5,579 bases of DNA from contig JAMOQA010000574.1 in the NCBI GenBank assembly GCA_027064265.1, positions 1 to 5,579 of the forward strand, read 5' to 3'. The first letter of the stretch is position 1. Each line of letters opens with the position of its first letter. The position numbers and the translations under genes were made by a program. Source of the DNA: Acidobacteriota bacterium (GTDB taxonomy: Bacteria; Acidobacteriota; Polarisedimenticolia; J045). Below are positions 1 to 5,229 of this stretch, piece by piece. A model generated the notes under the pieces. It saw only the letters and a program-made list of their open reading frames with translations. It was not told where the DNA came from and did not search any database.

Positions 1-33
1 AGCTACGAAGATCGGCGCAACGGGCGAAACGGG

Positions 34-128
34 CGTAGGGGCGCAGCGTGCTGCGCCCGTGTCGCCCGGAGGGCGACCATGGTGGCGGCCCTTCGGGCCG
101 CACGGGTCGAGCACGCTCGACCCCTACG
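34..128. repeat. Complete REPIN-like unit 1 (95 bp, two inverted arms)
   Basis: The unit begins CGTAGGGG (34-41) and ends with its inverse CCCCTACG (121-128). Left arm: GTAG (35-38), then a 9-bp stem 39-47/50-58 with loop GT. A second hairpin follows, 61-67/71-77 with loop GGA. The centre is CCATGG (77-82). Right arm, inverted: hairpin 85-91/95-101 with loop TTC, then a 9-bp stem 104-112/115-123 with loop AC and CTAC (124-127) at its foot. GTAG next to a palindrome, in two inverted copies within about 100 bp, is the published layout of REP doublets (REPINs). Membership of a known REP family is inference. The arms have different stem sequences, yet every stem is perfectly paired. Confidence 0.88.
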
Positions 129-179
129 GGTTGACCGCAATCGCGGAAACGGGCGTAGGGGCGCAGCGTGCTGCGCCCG
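111..179 (+). repeat. 69-bp direct repeat, upstream copy
   Basis: These 69 bases are identical, with no mismatch, to 5143-5211 and lie in the same orientation. The block spans the inner half of the right outer palindrome of unit 1, the spacer, and the complete left outer palindrome of unit 2. Identity ends at 110/5142 inside one stem-loop and at 180/5212 just after the other stem. The two copies flank the three + strand genes about 5.0 kb apart. Confidence 0.95.
129..153. repeat. Inter-unit spacer with small hairpin
   Basis: This 25-bp spacer lies between the CCCCTACG that closes unit 1 and the CGTAGGGG that opens unit 2. It contains CCGC-AATC-GCGG (135-146), a 4-bp stem. The same spacer occurs without a change at 5161-5185. 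More divergent versions occur at about 8-33 and 227-242, where a 3-bp CGC/GCG stem around an AA-containing loop is kept. The spacer is itself framed by inverted CCCCTACG/CGTAGGGG, so the array can be read as alternating palindromes with two kinds of centre. Confidence 0.75.
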
Positions 180-226
180 TGTGCCGCGAAGCGGCACCCA
201 TGGCCGGGCTTCGAACCCGGCACGGG
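154..226. repeat. REPIN-like unit 2 with truncated right arm
   Basis: The left arm matches unit 1 at the GTAG foot and the 9-bp stem 159-167/170-178 (loop GT). Its second hairpin has another stem, 181-187/191-197, with loop GAA. CCATGG follows at 198-203. The right inner hairpin is 203-208/216-221; read on the minus strand it also closes on a GAA loop, but with two unpaired T bases. The right outer palindrome is missing: CACGGG (221-226) runs straight into spacer-like sequence, exactly as if 24 bp had been lost between two CGGG copies. Confidence 0.8.
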
Positions 227-282
227 TTGAGCGCAACGGCGGTCGAGGTGGCACGTCGCGGGGACGCCTCCATCGGGACCGG

Positions 283-291
283 GGAGGGAGG
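283..291 (+). promoter_or_regulatory. Ribosome-binding site deciding the trkA GTG start
   Basis: A purine-rich GGAGGGAGG precedes the GTG at 295 by a few bases; its GGAGG at 283-287 is 7 nt from the start codon. The reading frame is open upstream to 79, but that part is repeat DNA and lacks TrkA-like sequence. The Rossmann fold begins right after the GTG, so this site supports 295 as the true start. Confidence 0.75.
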
Positions 292-294
292 GCG

Positions 295-1665
295 GTGAGC
301 CGGAGGGTCCTCGTCGTCGGGGCCGGCATGGTCGGCACCACCTGCGCCCAGCGCCTCGCGCGGGACGGGTTCGACGTGACGATCATCGAGCGGGACGAGG
401 AACGGGCCCGCCAGCTGCTCGACCAGCTCGACGTCCAGGTCGTCGCCGGGAACGGCAGCTCGATCCCCGTCCTGCGGGAGGCCGGCCTGGACGAGGACTG
501 CCTGCTCCTGGCGGTGACCGACTCCGACGAGGTCAACATGATCACCGCCCTCGTCGCCGGGACCGCCTTCCGGGTGAAGACCCAGGTCGTCCGCCTCCGC
601 TCCGACGAGTACCGGGAGAACATCGAGGAGCTGGGCAGCTTCTGGCCGGGAAAGACCCACGGCATCTCCCCCGACCGGGTCGCCGCCGACCGGGTGACCG
701 CGCTCCTGCGCGTTCCCCATGCCCTCGACGTGGCCGAGCTGCTCGGCGGCCGGGTCGTCGTCGCCGGCTTCCGCATCGAGGAGAACTCCCCCTTCGCGGG
801 CCGCACGCTCGCCGAGCTGGGCGCCGAGGCGCGCGGGGAGCGCTTCCTGGTCGCCGCGATCTGGCGAATGGACCGGGTGCTGATCCCGGAGGGGTCCACC
901 CGGCTCGAGCCGCGGGACATCCTCTACTTCTCGTGCCTGCCGGGGCAGCTCCCCGCGATCGTGCGCCGCCTCGGCTACACCTGGGACCCGGAGCGACGGG
1001 TGGTCGTCGGCGGGGGCGGGCATGTCGGGCGGATGGTCGCCCGGGCGGCCCTCGGGATGGGCCTGCGGGTCGCGGTGATCGAGCACGACCGCGCGTCGGC
1101 CGAGAGGCTCGCCCTCGAGCTCGAGCGGGCCCTCGTCCTCCACGGCGAGGTGACCGACGAGGAGCTGCTCCTCGAGGCGGGGATCGAGCGGGCCTCGACC
1201 TACGTCGCCGCCACCGGCGACCAGGAGCGCAACCTGCTCTCGTCCGTCCTGGCCAAGCGCCTCGGGACGCCCCGGGTGATCCCGCTGGTCGACCACCCGG
1301 CCTACCTCGCCGTCGCCGAGGCGACCGGGATCGACGCGGTGGTCAGCCCGCGCCTCGCGACGGTCTCCGCGCTCCTGCGGTTCGTGCGGGGCGGCCACGT
1401 CGAGGAGACCGCGAGCCTGCTCCACGAGCTGGTCGAGGTCTCGGTGGTCGAGATCGACGCTTCCTCGCCCCTCGCCGGGCGGACCCTCGCCGAGGCGTCC
1501 CTGCCGGCGGGGGTGCTGGTGACGGCGATCGCCCGGGATGGCGACGTGCTCGTTCCCGGTGGGCGGGACCGGGCCCTGCCGGGGGACCGGGTCGTCGTCT
1601 TCTCCCTCGCCGAGACGATGGACGCGGCGGCCCGCGCCCTCCGCCTCGACGGAGGAGCCCGATGA
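295..1665 (+). CDS. trkA: Trk system potassium uptake protein TrkA (NAD-binding gating subunit)
   Basis: This is the cytosolic regulatory subunit of the Trk potassium transporter. In the family a TrkA ring sits under the TrkH pore and gates it through nucleotide binding. The 456-residue product has the usual double RCK layout and is close to the roughly 458 aa of E. coli TrkA. Rossmann half 1 shows GAGMVG at 9-14, acidic E32 after the second strand, and the family signature AVTDSDEVNM. The first RCK-C domain is about 143-215. Rossmann half 2 shows GGGGHVG at 239-245, E263, and an AATGDQERN signature; the second RCK-C domain is about 369-450. Each RCK-C domain has the family-like SPFAGRTLAEL or SPLAGRTLAEA stretch. 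The start is GTG with a good ribosome-binding site, although the frame stays open back into the repeats. The TGA overlaps the trkH start codon (ATGA), indicating translational coupling. The duplicated glycine-rich motifs make both nucleotide sites look intact. Confidence 0.96.
   Translation: MSRRVLVVGAGMVGTTCAQRLARDGFDVTIIERDEERARQLLDQLDVQVVAGNGSSIPVLREAGLDEDCLLLAVTDSDEVNMITALVAGTAFRVKTQVVRLRSDEYRENIEELGSFWPGKTHGISPDRVAADRVTALLRVPHALDVAELLGGRVVVAGFRIEENSPFAGRTLAELGAEARGERFLVAAIWRMDRVLIPEGSTRLEPRDILYFSCLPGQLPAIVRRLGYTWDPERRVVVGGGGHVGRMVARAALGMGLRVAVIEHDRASAERLALELERALVLHGEVTDEELLLEAGIERASTYVAATGDQERNLLSSVLAKRLGTPRVIPLVDHPAYLAVAEATGIDAVVSPRLATVSALLRFVRGGHVEETASLLHELVEVSVVEIDASSPLAGRTLAEASLPAGVLVTAIARDGDVLVPGGRDRALPGDRVVVFSLAETMDAAARALRLDGGAR
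1651..1657 (+). promoter_or_regulatory. trkH ribosome-binding site inside the trkA 3' end
   Basis: GGAGGAG lies 4 to 6 bases before the ATG at 1662, within the last codons of trkA. Together with the ATGA overlap at 1662-1665 it fixes the trkH start and supports coupled translation of the two subunits. Confidence 0.8.
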
Positions 1666-3098
1666 ACCTGCGCCTCGACGCGCGGATCCTCGGGATGCTG
1701 GCGGCGGTGCTCGCCGCCTTCCTGCTCCTGCCCCTCGGCCTCGCCCTCGCGTTCGGCGAGCCGGTGCGCCCCTGGCTTCTCTCGATCGCGGCGAGCCTCG
1801 TCGTCGCCGGGGTCGGCTGGCTGGCCGGTACGGGGGCCGGCACGACGATCCGGCCCCGGGACGGTTACCTGGTGGTCGCCGCCGGGTGGTTCCTCGCGGG
1901 GGCGCTCTGCGCCGTGCCGTACGTGCTGCACGGGGCCCTCTCGCCGGTCGATGCCTGGTTCGAGTCGGTGTCGGGCATCACGACGACCGGTTCGACCGTG
2001 ATGGTCGACATCGAGGCGCAGGGGCAGGCGCTGCTCTTCTGGCGGTCGCTGACCCAGTGGATCGGCGGGATGGGGATCATCCTGTTCACGATCGCGGTCC
2101 TGCCCCTCCTCGGCGTCGGCGGGATGCAGCTCTTCAAGGCGGAGGTGCCGGGTCCGGTAGCGGACAAGATCGCCCCGCGCCTCGCGGTGACCGCCCGCTA
2201 CCTGTGGGGGATCTACGTCGGCCTGACCGCCCTCGAGGCGGTCCTGCTGCGGCTCGGCGGAATGCCGTGGCTGCACGCGATCGACCACGCGTTCACCACG
2301 CTGGCGACCGGCGGTTTCTCCCCGCGGAACGCCTCGATCGAGGCCTACCCGAGCGTGTACCTGCGCGGCGTGATCATCCTGTTCATGTTCGCCGCCGGCA
2401 TGAACTTCGTTCTCCACTTCCGGCTGCTGGCCGGGAAGGTGCGGGACGTCTTCCGCGACGAGGAGTTCCGCTGGTACGTCGCGCTGATCCTGCTCTTCAC
2501 GGTGCCGGCGGCGGCCAACCTGGTCGAGCACGGCCACCGTCCCGCCGAGGCGATCGAGGACGCCCTCTTCACCGTCGTCTCCCTGGTGACCACCACCGGC
2601 TACGCGACTGCCGACTACGAGGCCTGGCCGCTCCACATGGCGGGACCGGTGATCCTGCTGCTGATCCTCGGGGGGATGGCCGGCTCGACCGGCGGCGGGC
2701 TGAAGACGCTGCGGACGCTGCTCGCCTTCCGGTCGCTGCGGGCGAGCTTCCGGCGGATGCTCCATCCCCACGCGGTCTGGCCGGTCCGCTACCGGGGCCG
2801 CCCGGTGCCCGGGGACGTCCTCGAGGCGATCTGGGGCTTCTTCGCGGCCTACCTGCTGCTGGCGGCGATCGGCGCCCTGGTCGTCAACTTCTCCGGGGCG
2901 GACCTGGTGACGTCCTGGTCGGCGTCCCTCACCGCCATCGGCAACGTCGGCCCCGGCCTCGGCGGCGTCGGCCCCACCGACAACTTCGCCTGGCTGCCGG
3001 GCTACGTGAAGCTGACCCTCTCGTTCCTGATGCTCGCCGGTCGCCTCGAGCTGTACACGATCCTCCTCGTCTTCCTCCCCGGCTTCTGGCGCCGCTGA
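1662..3098 (+). CDS. trkH: Trk system potassium uptake protein TrkH (membrane pore subunit)
   Basis: This is the integral membrane K+-translocating subunit that works with TrkA. The 478-aa product is near the 483 aa of E. coli TrkH and has about ten strongly hydrophobic segments. All four pseudo-repeat pore loops are recognisable: TTTGST at 107-112, LATGGFS at 214-220, TTTGYAT at 310-316 and AIGNVGPG at 425-432. Each has the conserved glycine of the selectivity filter. Other family marks are QWIGGMGI in the early third of the protein, GSTGGGLKTLR after the third pore loop, LAGRLELYT near the end, and the terminal PGFWRR. The second, third and fourth loops rule out an unrelated permease. Nothing is missing or shifted. 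It starts with ATG behind a clear ribosome-binding site and overlaps trkA by 4 bp. No terminator is visible in the 23 bases before the next gene, so read-through is likely. Confidence 0.97.
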   Translation: MNLRLDARILGMLAAVLAAFLLLPLGLALAFGEPVRPWLLSIAASLVVAGVGWLAGTGAGTTIRPRDGYLVVAAGWFLAGALCAVPYVLHGALSPVDAWFESVSGITTTGSTVMVDIEAQGQALLFWRSLTQWIGGMGIILFTIAVLPLLGVGGMQLFKAEVPGPVADKIAPRLAVTARYLWGIYVGLTALEAVLLRLGGMPWLHAIDHAFTTLATGGFSPRNASIEAYPSVYLRGVIILFMFAAGMNFVLHFRLLAGKVRDVFRDEEFRWYVALILLFTVPAAANLVEHGHRPAEAIEDALFTVVSLVTTTGYATADYEAWPLHMAGPVILLLILGGMAGSTGGGLKTLRTLLAFRSLRASFRRMLHPHAVWPVRYRGRPVPGDVLEAIWGFFAAYLLLAAIGALVVNFSGADLVTSWSASLTAIGNVGPGLGGVGPTDNFAWLPGYVKLTLSFLMLAGRLELYTILLVFLPGFWRR

Positions 3099-3121
3099 CC
3101 CGCGGCCGCTTTCGTGGGACG

Positions 3122-5113
3122 ATGGAGGCGATGCGTCGCGTGCTCGCCATGGCCGGCCTGCTCGTCCTCGCGCTCCTCGCGCCGGGGTGCGGGGGAGGAG
3201 GACCTTCGCCCGGGGACGGCCGGGTGATCGTCCTCGGATTCGACGGGATGGACCCGGAGGCGGTCCGGACGCTCGTCGCGGAGGGGGAGCTGCCCCACTT
3301 CGCGCGGCTGATCGACGAAGGGGCGTTCGGCGACCTCGCGACCCTCGAGCCGATGCTCAGCCCGCGGATCTGGACGACGGTAGCGACCGGATACGAGCCG
3401 GACCGCCACGGGATCACCGACTTCGTCGCCGTCGACCGGGAGACCGGCCGGGAGGTGCCGATCCCCTCGGTGGCCCGGCGCGTGCCGGCGATCTGGAACC
3501 GGGCGAGCGAGGCGGGGCGGAAGGTGGCGGTCGTCGCCTGGTGGGCGACCTGGCCCGCGGAGCGGGTGAACGGTGTCCTGGTCTCCGACCGGTTCGGCTA
3601 CCACTTCCTGCACGAGGAGGAGGGGGCGGCGGCGGACCTCGCGGGTCTCGCCTGGCCGCCGGGCAGGGTGGAGGAGTTCCTCCGGTACCGGCCGGATCCC
3701 CGCGCCGTCGACCCCGCGGAGCTGCGCCCATACCTCGAGCTGGACCCGGCCTCCGTGCCGCTCGATCGCGGGTTCGACGACCCGGCCGCCCATTTCCTGT
3801 GGGCCTGGTCGACCGCGGAGGCGGTTGACCGCATCGCGCGCCATCTCTGGGAGACCGACCGCCCCGACCTGCTGATGGCCTACGTCGAGGCGACCGACAC
3901 CGTCAGCCACCTGTTCGGGCACCTGTGGCGGGTGGACGGGCTCGGCGGCCGCCTCGCCGAGGACCAGCGGCGGTGGGGGCGGGCGGTCGACGCGGTGTAT
4001 GTGCTGGCCGACCGGGTGCTCGGGCGGTTCATGGAGCTGGCGGACGCGCGCACGACGATCCTCGTCCTCTCGGACCACGGCTTCCGGCTGGGCGTGCTGC
4101 CCGACGACCCGCGCCGGGCGGGCCGCCCGCTCGCCGCGGGGGCGCAGCAGCACCGGGCGCCGGGGATCGTGGGCCTGTGGGGGGCTCGCGTGCGGCGGGG
4201 GGCGCGGCCGGAAGGGGCGCGGGTGCACGACATCGCACCGACCGTGCTGGCCCTCCTGGGCCTGCCCGCCGCCACCGACATGCCGGGGCGGGTCCTCGAC
4301 GAGGTGCTCGAGGTGGAGGAGCCGCCGCGGGTGCCCCCGGCGACGTGGGAACCGGCGGCGGAACTGCCGGACCGGGATCCCGAGGCGGACGCGATGCTCC
4401 AGCACCTCCAGGCCCTCGGGTACGTCGGGGGGACCGCCCCGCGGGCCGGTGGCGGGGCCGAGGGCGAGCGGTTCGCGCCCACGGTGCGCTCCCGGTTGCT
4501 CGCGGCCCAGGAGCTGGTGAAGGCGGGAAAGATGGACGAGGCCCTCGCCCTCCTGCGGGAGCTCGAGGACGAGGTCCCGGAAGTGGGCGCGGTCCACGCG
4601 GGGCTCGGCACGGCGCTCGGGATGCTGGGGAAGGCCGGAGAGGCGCTCGCCGAGTTCGACCGGGCGATCGAGCTGGAACCGGACCGGGCGATGTACCACT
4701 ACGACCGGGCGGTCGCGCTCGTCGAGCTGCGCCGGTACGACGAGGCGCGCAGGGCGGCGGAGCGGGCGCTCTCCCTGGACCCGGATCTCGCCGATGCCCG
4801 CGAGCTCCTCGGGCAGCTCGGGCCCCCGCCGTCGCTTTCGCCCAACCGGGAACTCGCGGCGAAGATCGCCGAGCGTGCCGCGGAGGCGGCGCGCAAGGGG
4901 AACCTCGAGGAGGCGGAGCGGCTCCTCGACCAGGCGGAGTGGATCGACCCGCAGCTCCCGCTCGTGCCGAAGTACCGGGCGAACGTAGCGTGCCTGCGGG
5001 GCGACCGGGAGGAGATGATCCGGCAGTTCCGGCGTGCCCTCGAACTCGACCCGGACGATCCGGTCGTCCGCCACAATCTCCGCGTCCTGGGCGCCCTCCC
5101 CGACGGGCGGTAA
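3122..5113 (+). CDS. Predicted lipoprotein: alkaline-phosphatase-superfamily phosphodiesterase fused to TPR domain
   Basis: The 663-aa product starts with a basic n-region, a hydrophobic stretch and Cys23 in LAPGC, so it is probably a lipid-anchored exported protein; proline at -2 is unusual for a lipobox. Residues about 34-415 match the type I phosphodiesterase/nucleotide pyrophosphatase branch of the alkaline phosphatase superfamily. The two-metal centre looks complete: D41 (GFDGMD), nucleophile S80 (MLSPRIW), D259 and H263 (EATDTVSH), D318/H319 (LSDHGF) and H344. The nucleophile is Ser, where classical NPP enzymes have Thr. HGITDF at 96-101 is also typical. A linker with LQALGYVGG (429-437), a motif I also associate with sulfatase-TPR fusions, leads to several TPR-like helical pairs from about 459 to 655. 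The substrate cannot be read from sequence. The start is uncertain: ATG 3122 lacks a strong ribosome-binding site, while ATG 3131 has GGAGG only 2 nt upstream but gives a cleaner signal peptide (MRRVL...). The gene lies 23 bp after trkH. Confidence 0.92.
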   Translation: MEAMRRVLAMAGLLVLALLAPGCGGGGPSPGDGRVIVLGFDGMDPEAVRTLVAEGELPHFARLIDEGAFGDLATLEPMLSPRIWTTVATGYEPDRHGITDFVAVDRETGREVPIPSVARRVPAIWNRASEAGRKVAVVAWWATWPAERVNGVLVSDRFGYHFLHEEEGAAADLAGLAWPPGRVEEFLRYRPDPRAVDPAELRPYLELDPASVPLDRGFDDPAAHFLWAWSTAEAVDRIARHLWETDRPDLLMAYVEATDTVSHLFGHLWRVDGLGGRLAEDQRRWGRAVDAVYVLADRVLGRFMELADARTTILVLSDHGFRLGVLPDDPRRAGRPLAAGAQQHRAPGIVGLWGARVRRGARPEGARVHDIAPTVLALLGLPAATDMPGRVLDEVLEVEEPPRVPPATWEPAAELPDRDPEADAMLQHLQALGYVGGTAPRAGGGAEGERFAPTVRSRLLAAQELVKAGKMDEALALLRELEDEVPEVGAVHAGLGTALGMLGKAGEALAEFDRAIELEPDRAMYHYDRAVALVELRRYDEARRAAERALSLDPDLADARELLGQLGPPPSLSPNRELAAKIAERAAEAARKGNLEEAERLLDQAEWIDPQLPLVPKYRANVACLRGDREEMIRQFRRALELDPDDPVVRHNLRVLGALPDGR

Positions 5114-5114
5114 C

Positions 5115-5137
5115 CCCGCGGCGCTTCGCGCCGTGGG
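5115..5137 (+). terminator. Repeat-derived hairpin just after the phosphatase stop codon
   Basis: One base after the TAA (5111-5113) the sequence folds into a 10-bp stem, 5115-5124 with 5128-5137, closed by a TTC loop and containing one G-T pair. It is the TTC-loop hairpin of the repeat family, extended at its foot. The position suggests it ends or stabilises the + strand transcript. There is no T-tract, so intrinsic termination is not certain. Confidence 0.5.
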
Positions 5138-5142
5138 CCCTC

Positions 5143-5211
5143 GCACGCTCGACCCCTACGGGTTGACCGCAATCGCGGAAACGGGCGTAGGGGCGCAGCG
5201 TGCTGCGCCCG
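5143..5211 (+). repeat. 69-bp direct repeat, downstream copy
   Basis: Identical to 111-179 over all 69 bases and in the same orientation. The identity begins within the loop region of the decayed outer palindrome and ends one base past the intact one. Perfect identity next to clearly diverged flanking hairpins points to recent copying, gene conversion or strong constraint on this core. Confidence 0.95.
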
Positions 5212-5212
5212 G

Positions 5213-5229
5213 GCGCCGCGAAGCGGCGC
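5213..5229 (-). terminator. Repeat-derived hairpin touching the minus-strand stop codon
   Basis: A perfect 7-bp stem, 5213-5219 with 5223-5229, has a GAA loop on the + strand (TTC on the minus strand). Its last base, 5229, is also the last base of the minus-strand stop codon TAG (5231-5229). The position fits a terminator or 3'-end stabiliser for that gene. No T-tract follows on the minus strand. Confidence 0.45.

Larger units (their letters stand above)
3..242. repeat. Tandem array of nested palindromic (REPIN-like) repeats upstream of trkA
   Basis: No gene lies in the first 294 bases; this array fills most of them. Two palindromic units start at 34 and 154, exactly 120 bp apart. A 25-bp spacer (129-153) separates them. 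A related spacer precedes the first unit (CTACG at 3-7, then GCAA...AAACGGG up to 33), and a third spacer-like stretch follows the second unit (about 227-242). The array therefore probably continues beyond the left edge. The short open frames readable through it on either strand encode only low-complexity Arg/Ala/Pro peptides that recur with the repeat, so I do not call them genes. Between 243 and 294 I see only the trkA ribosome-binding site and no convincing promoter boxes. Confidence 0.9.
5115..5229. repeat. Downstream repeat copy filling the convergent intergenic gap
   Basis: The whole gap between the two converging genes is repeat. In order it holds a TTC-loop hairpin (5115-5137), a decayed right outer palindrome (about 5138-5157), CCCCTACG (5153-5160), the 25-bp spacer (5161-5185), CGTAGGGG (5186-5193), the intact left outer palindrome (5191-5199/5202-5210), and a GAA-loop hairpin (5213-5219/5223-5229). 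This is right half, spacer, left half: the opposite register to unit 1, with no CCATGG centre. In the decayed palindrome the left strand reads GGGCCCTCGC and no longer pairs fully with GCTCGACCC. Confidence 0.88.

Noticed and set aside
203..221. On the minus strand CCGGG-TTCGAAG-CCCGG resembles a tRNA T-arm, suggesting a tRNA or tRNA remnant.
   Set aside because: The last loop base is G where a pyrimidine is expected, no acceptor, D or anticodon arms fit around it, and the hairpin sits exactly where the repeat's GAA-loop hairpin belongs.
34..226. Possible CRISPR array because of regularly spaced repeats.
   Set aside because: The repeated part is long and palindromic, the 25-bp spacer is itself repeated (identical at 129-153 and 5161-5185), and no cas gene is present.
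111..240. Possible integron attC sites (palindromic, near gene ends, with GTTGA-like strings).
   Set aside because: No pair of inverse core sites with the GTTRRRY pattern brackets the palindromes, the layout has two GTAG-footed hairpins instead, and no integrase is visible.
249..262. TGGCACG at 249-255 resembles the -24 half of a sigma-54 promoter upstream of trkA.
   Set aside because: The -12 half at the required spacing reads GGGGA in place of TTGC(A/T), so the essential GC element is absent.
59..298. Small + strand open frame of 79 codons in the repeat array.
   Set aside because: It lies almost wholly in palindromic repeat DNA, its end overlaps the trkA start, and it has no recognisable domain.
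1302..2771. Minus-strand open frame of 489 codons opposite trkA and trkH.
   Set aside because: The translation is compositionally biased and motif-free, and the opposite strand encodes unmistakable TrkA and TrkH.
1538..3121. Apparent long N-terminal extension of the phosphatase-TPR reading frame through trkH.
   Set aside because: The extension is out-of-frame trkA/trkH sequence with Arg/Gly-rich composition; a signal peptide with lipobox follows the ATG at 3122/3131.
3002..5146. Long minus-strand open frame of 714 codons opposite the phosphatase-TPR gene.
   Set aside because: It is the expected shadow of a high-GC gene, with low-complexity Arg/Pro/Gly-rich translation and no recognisable domain. 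The + strand frame has clear catalytic motifs.
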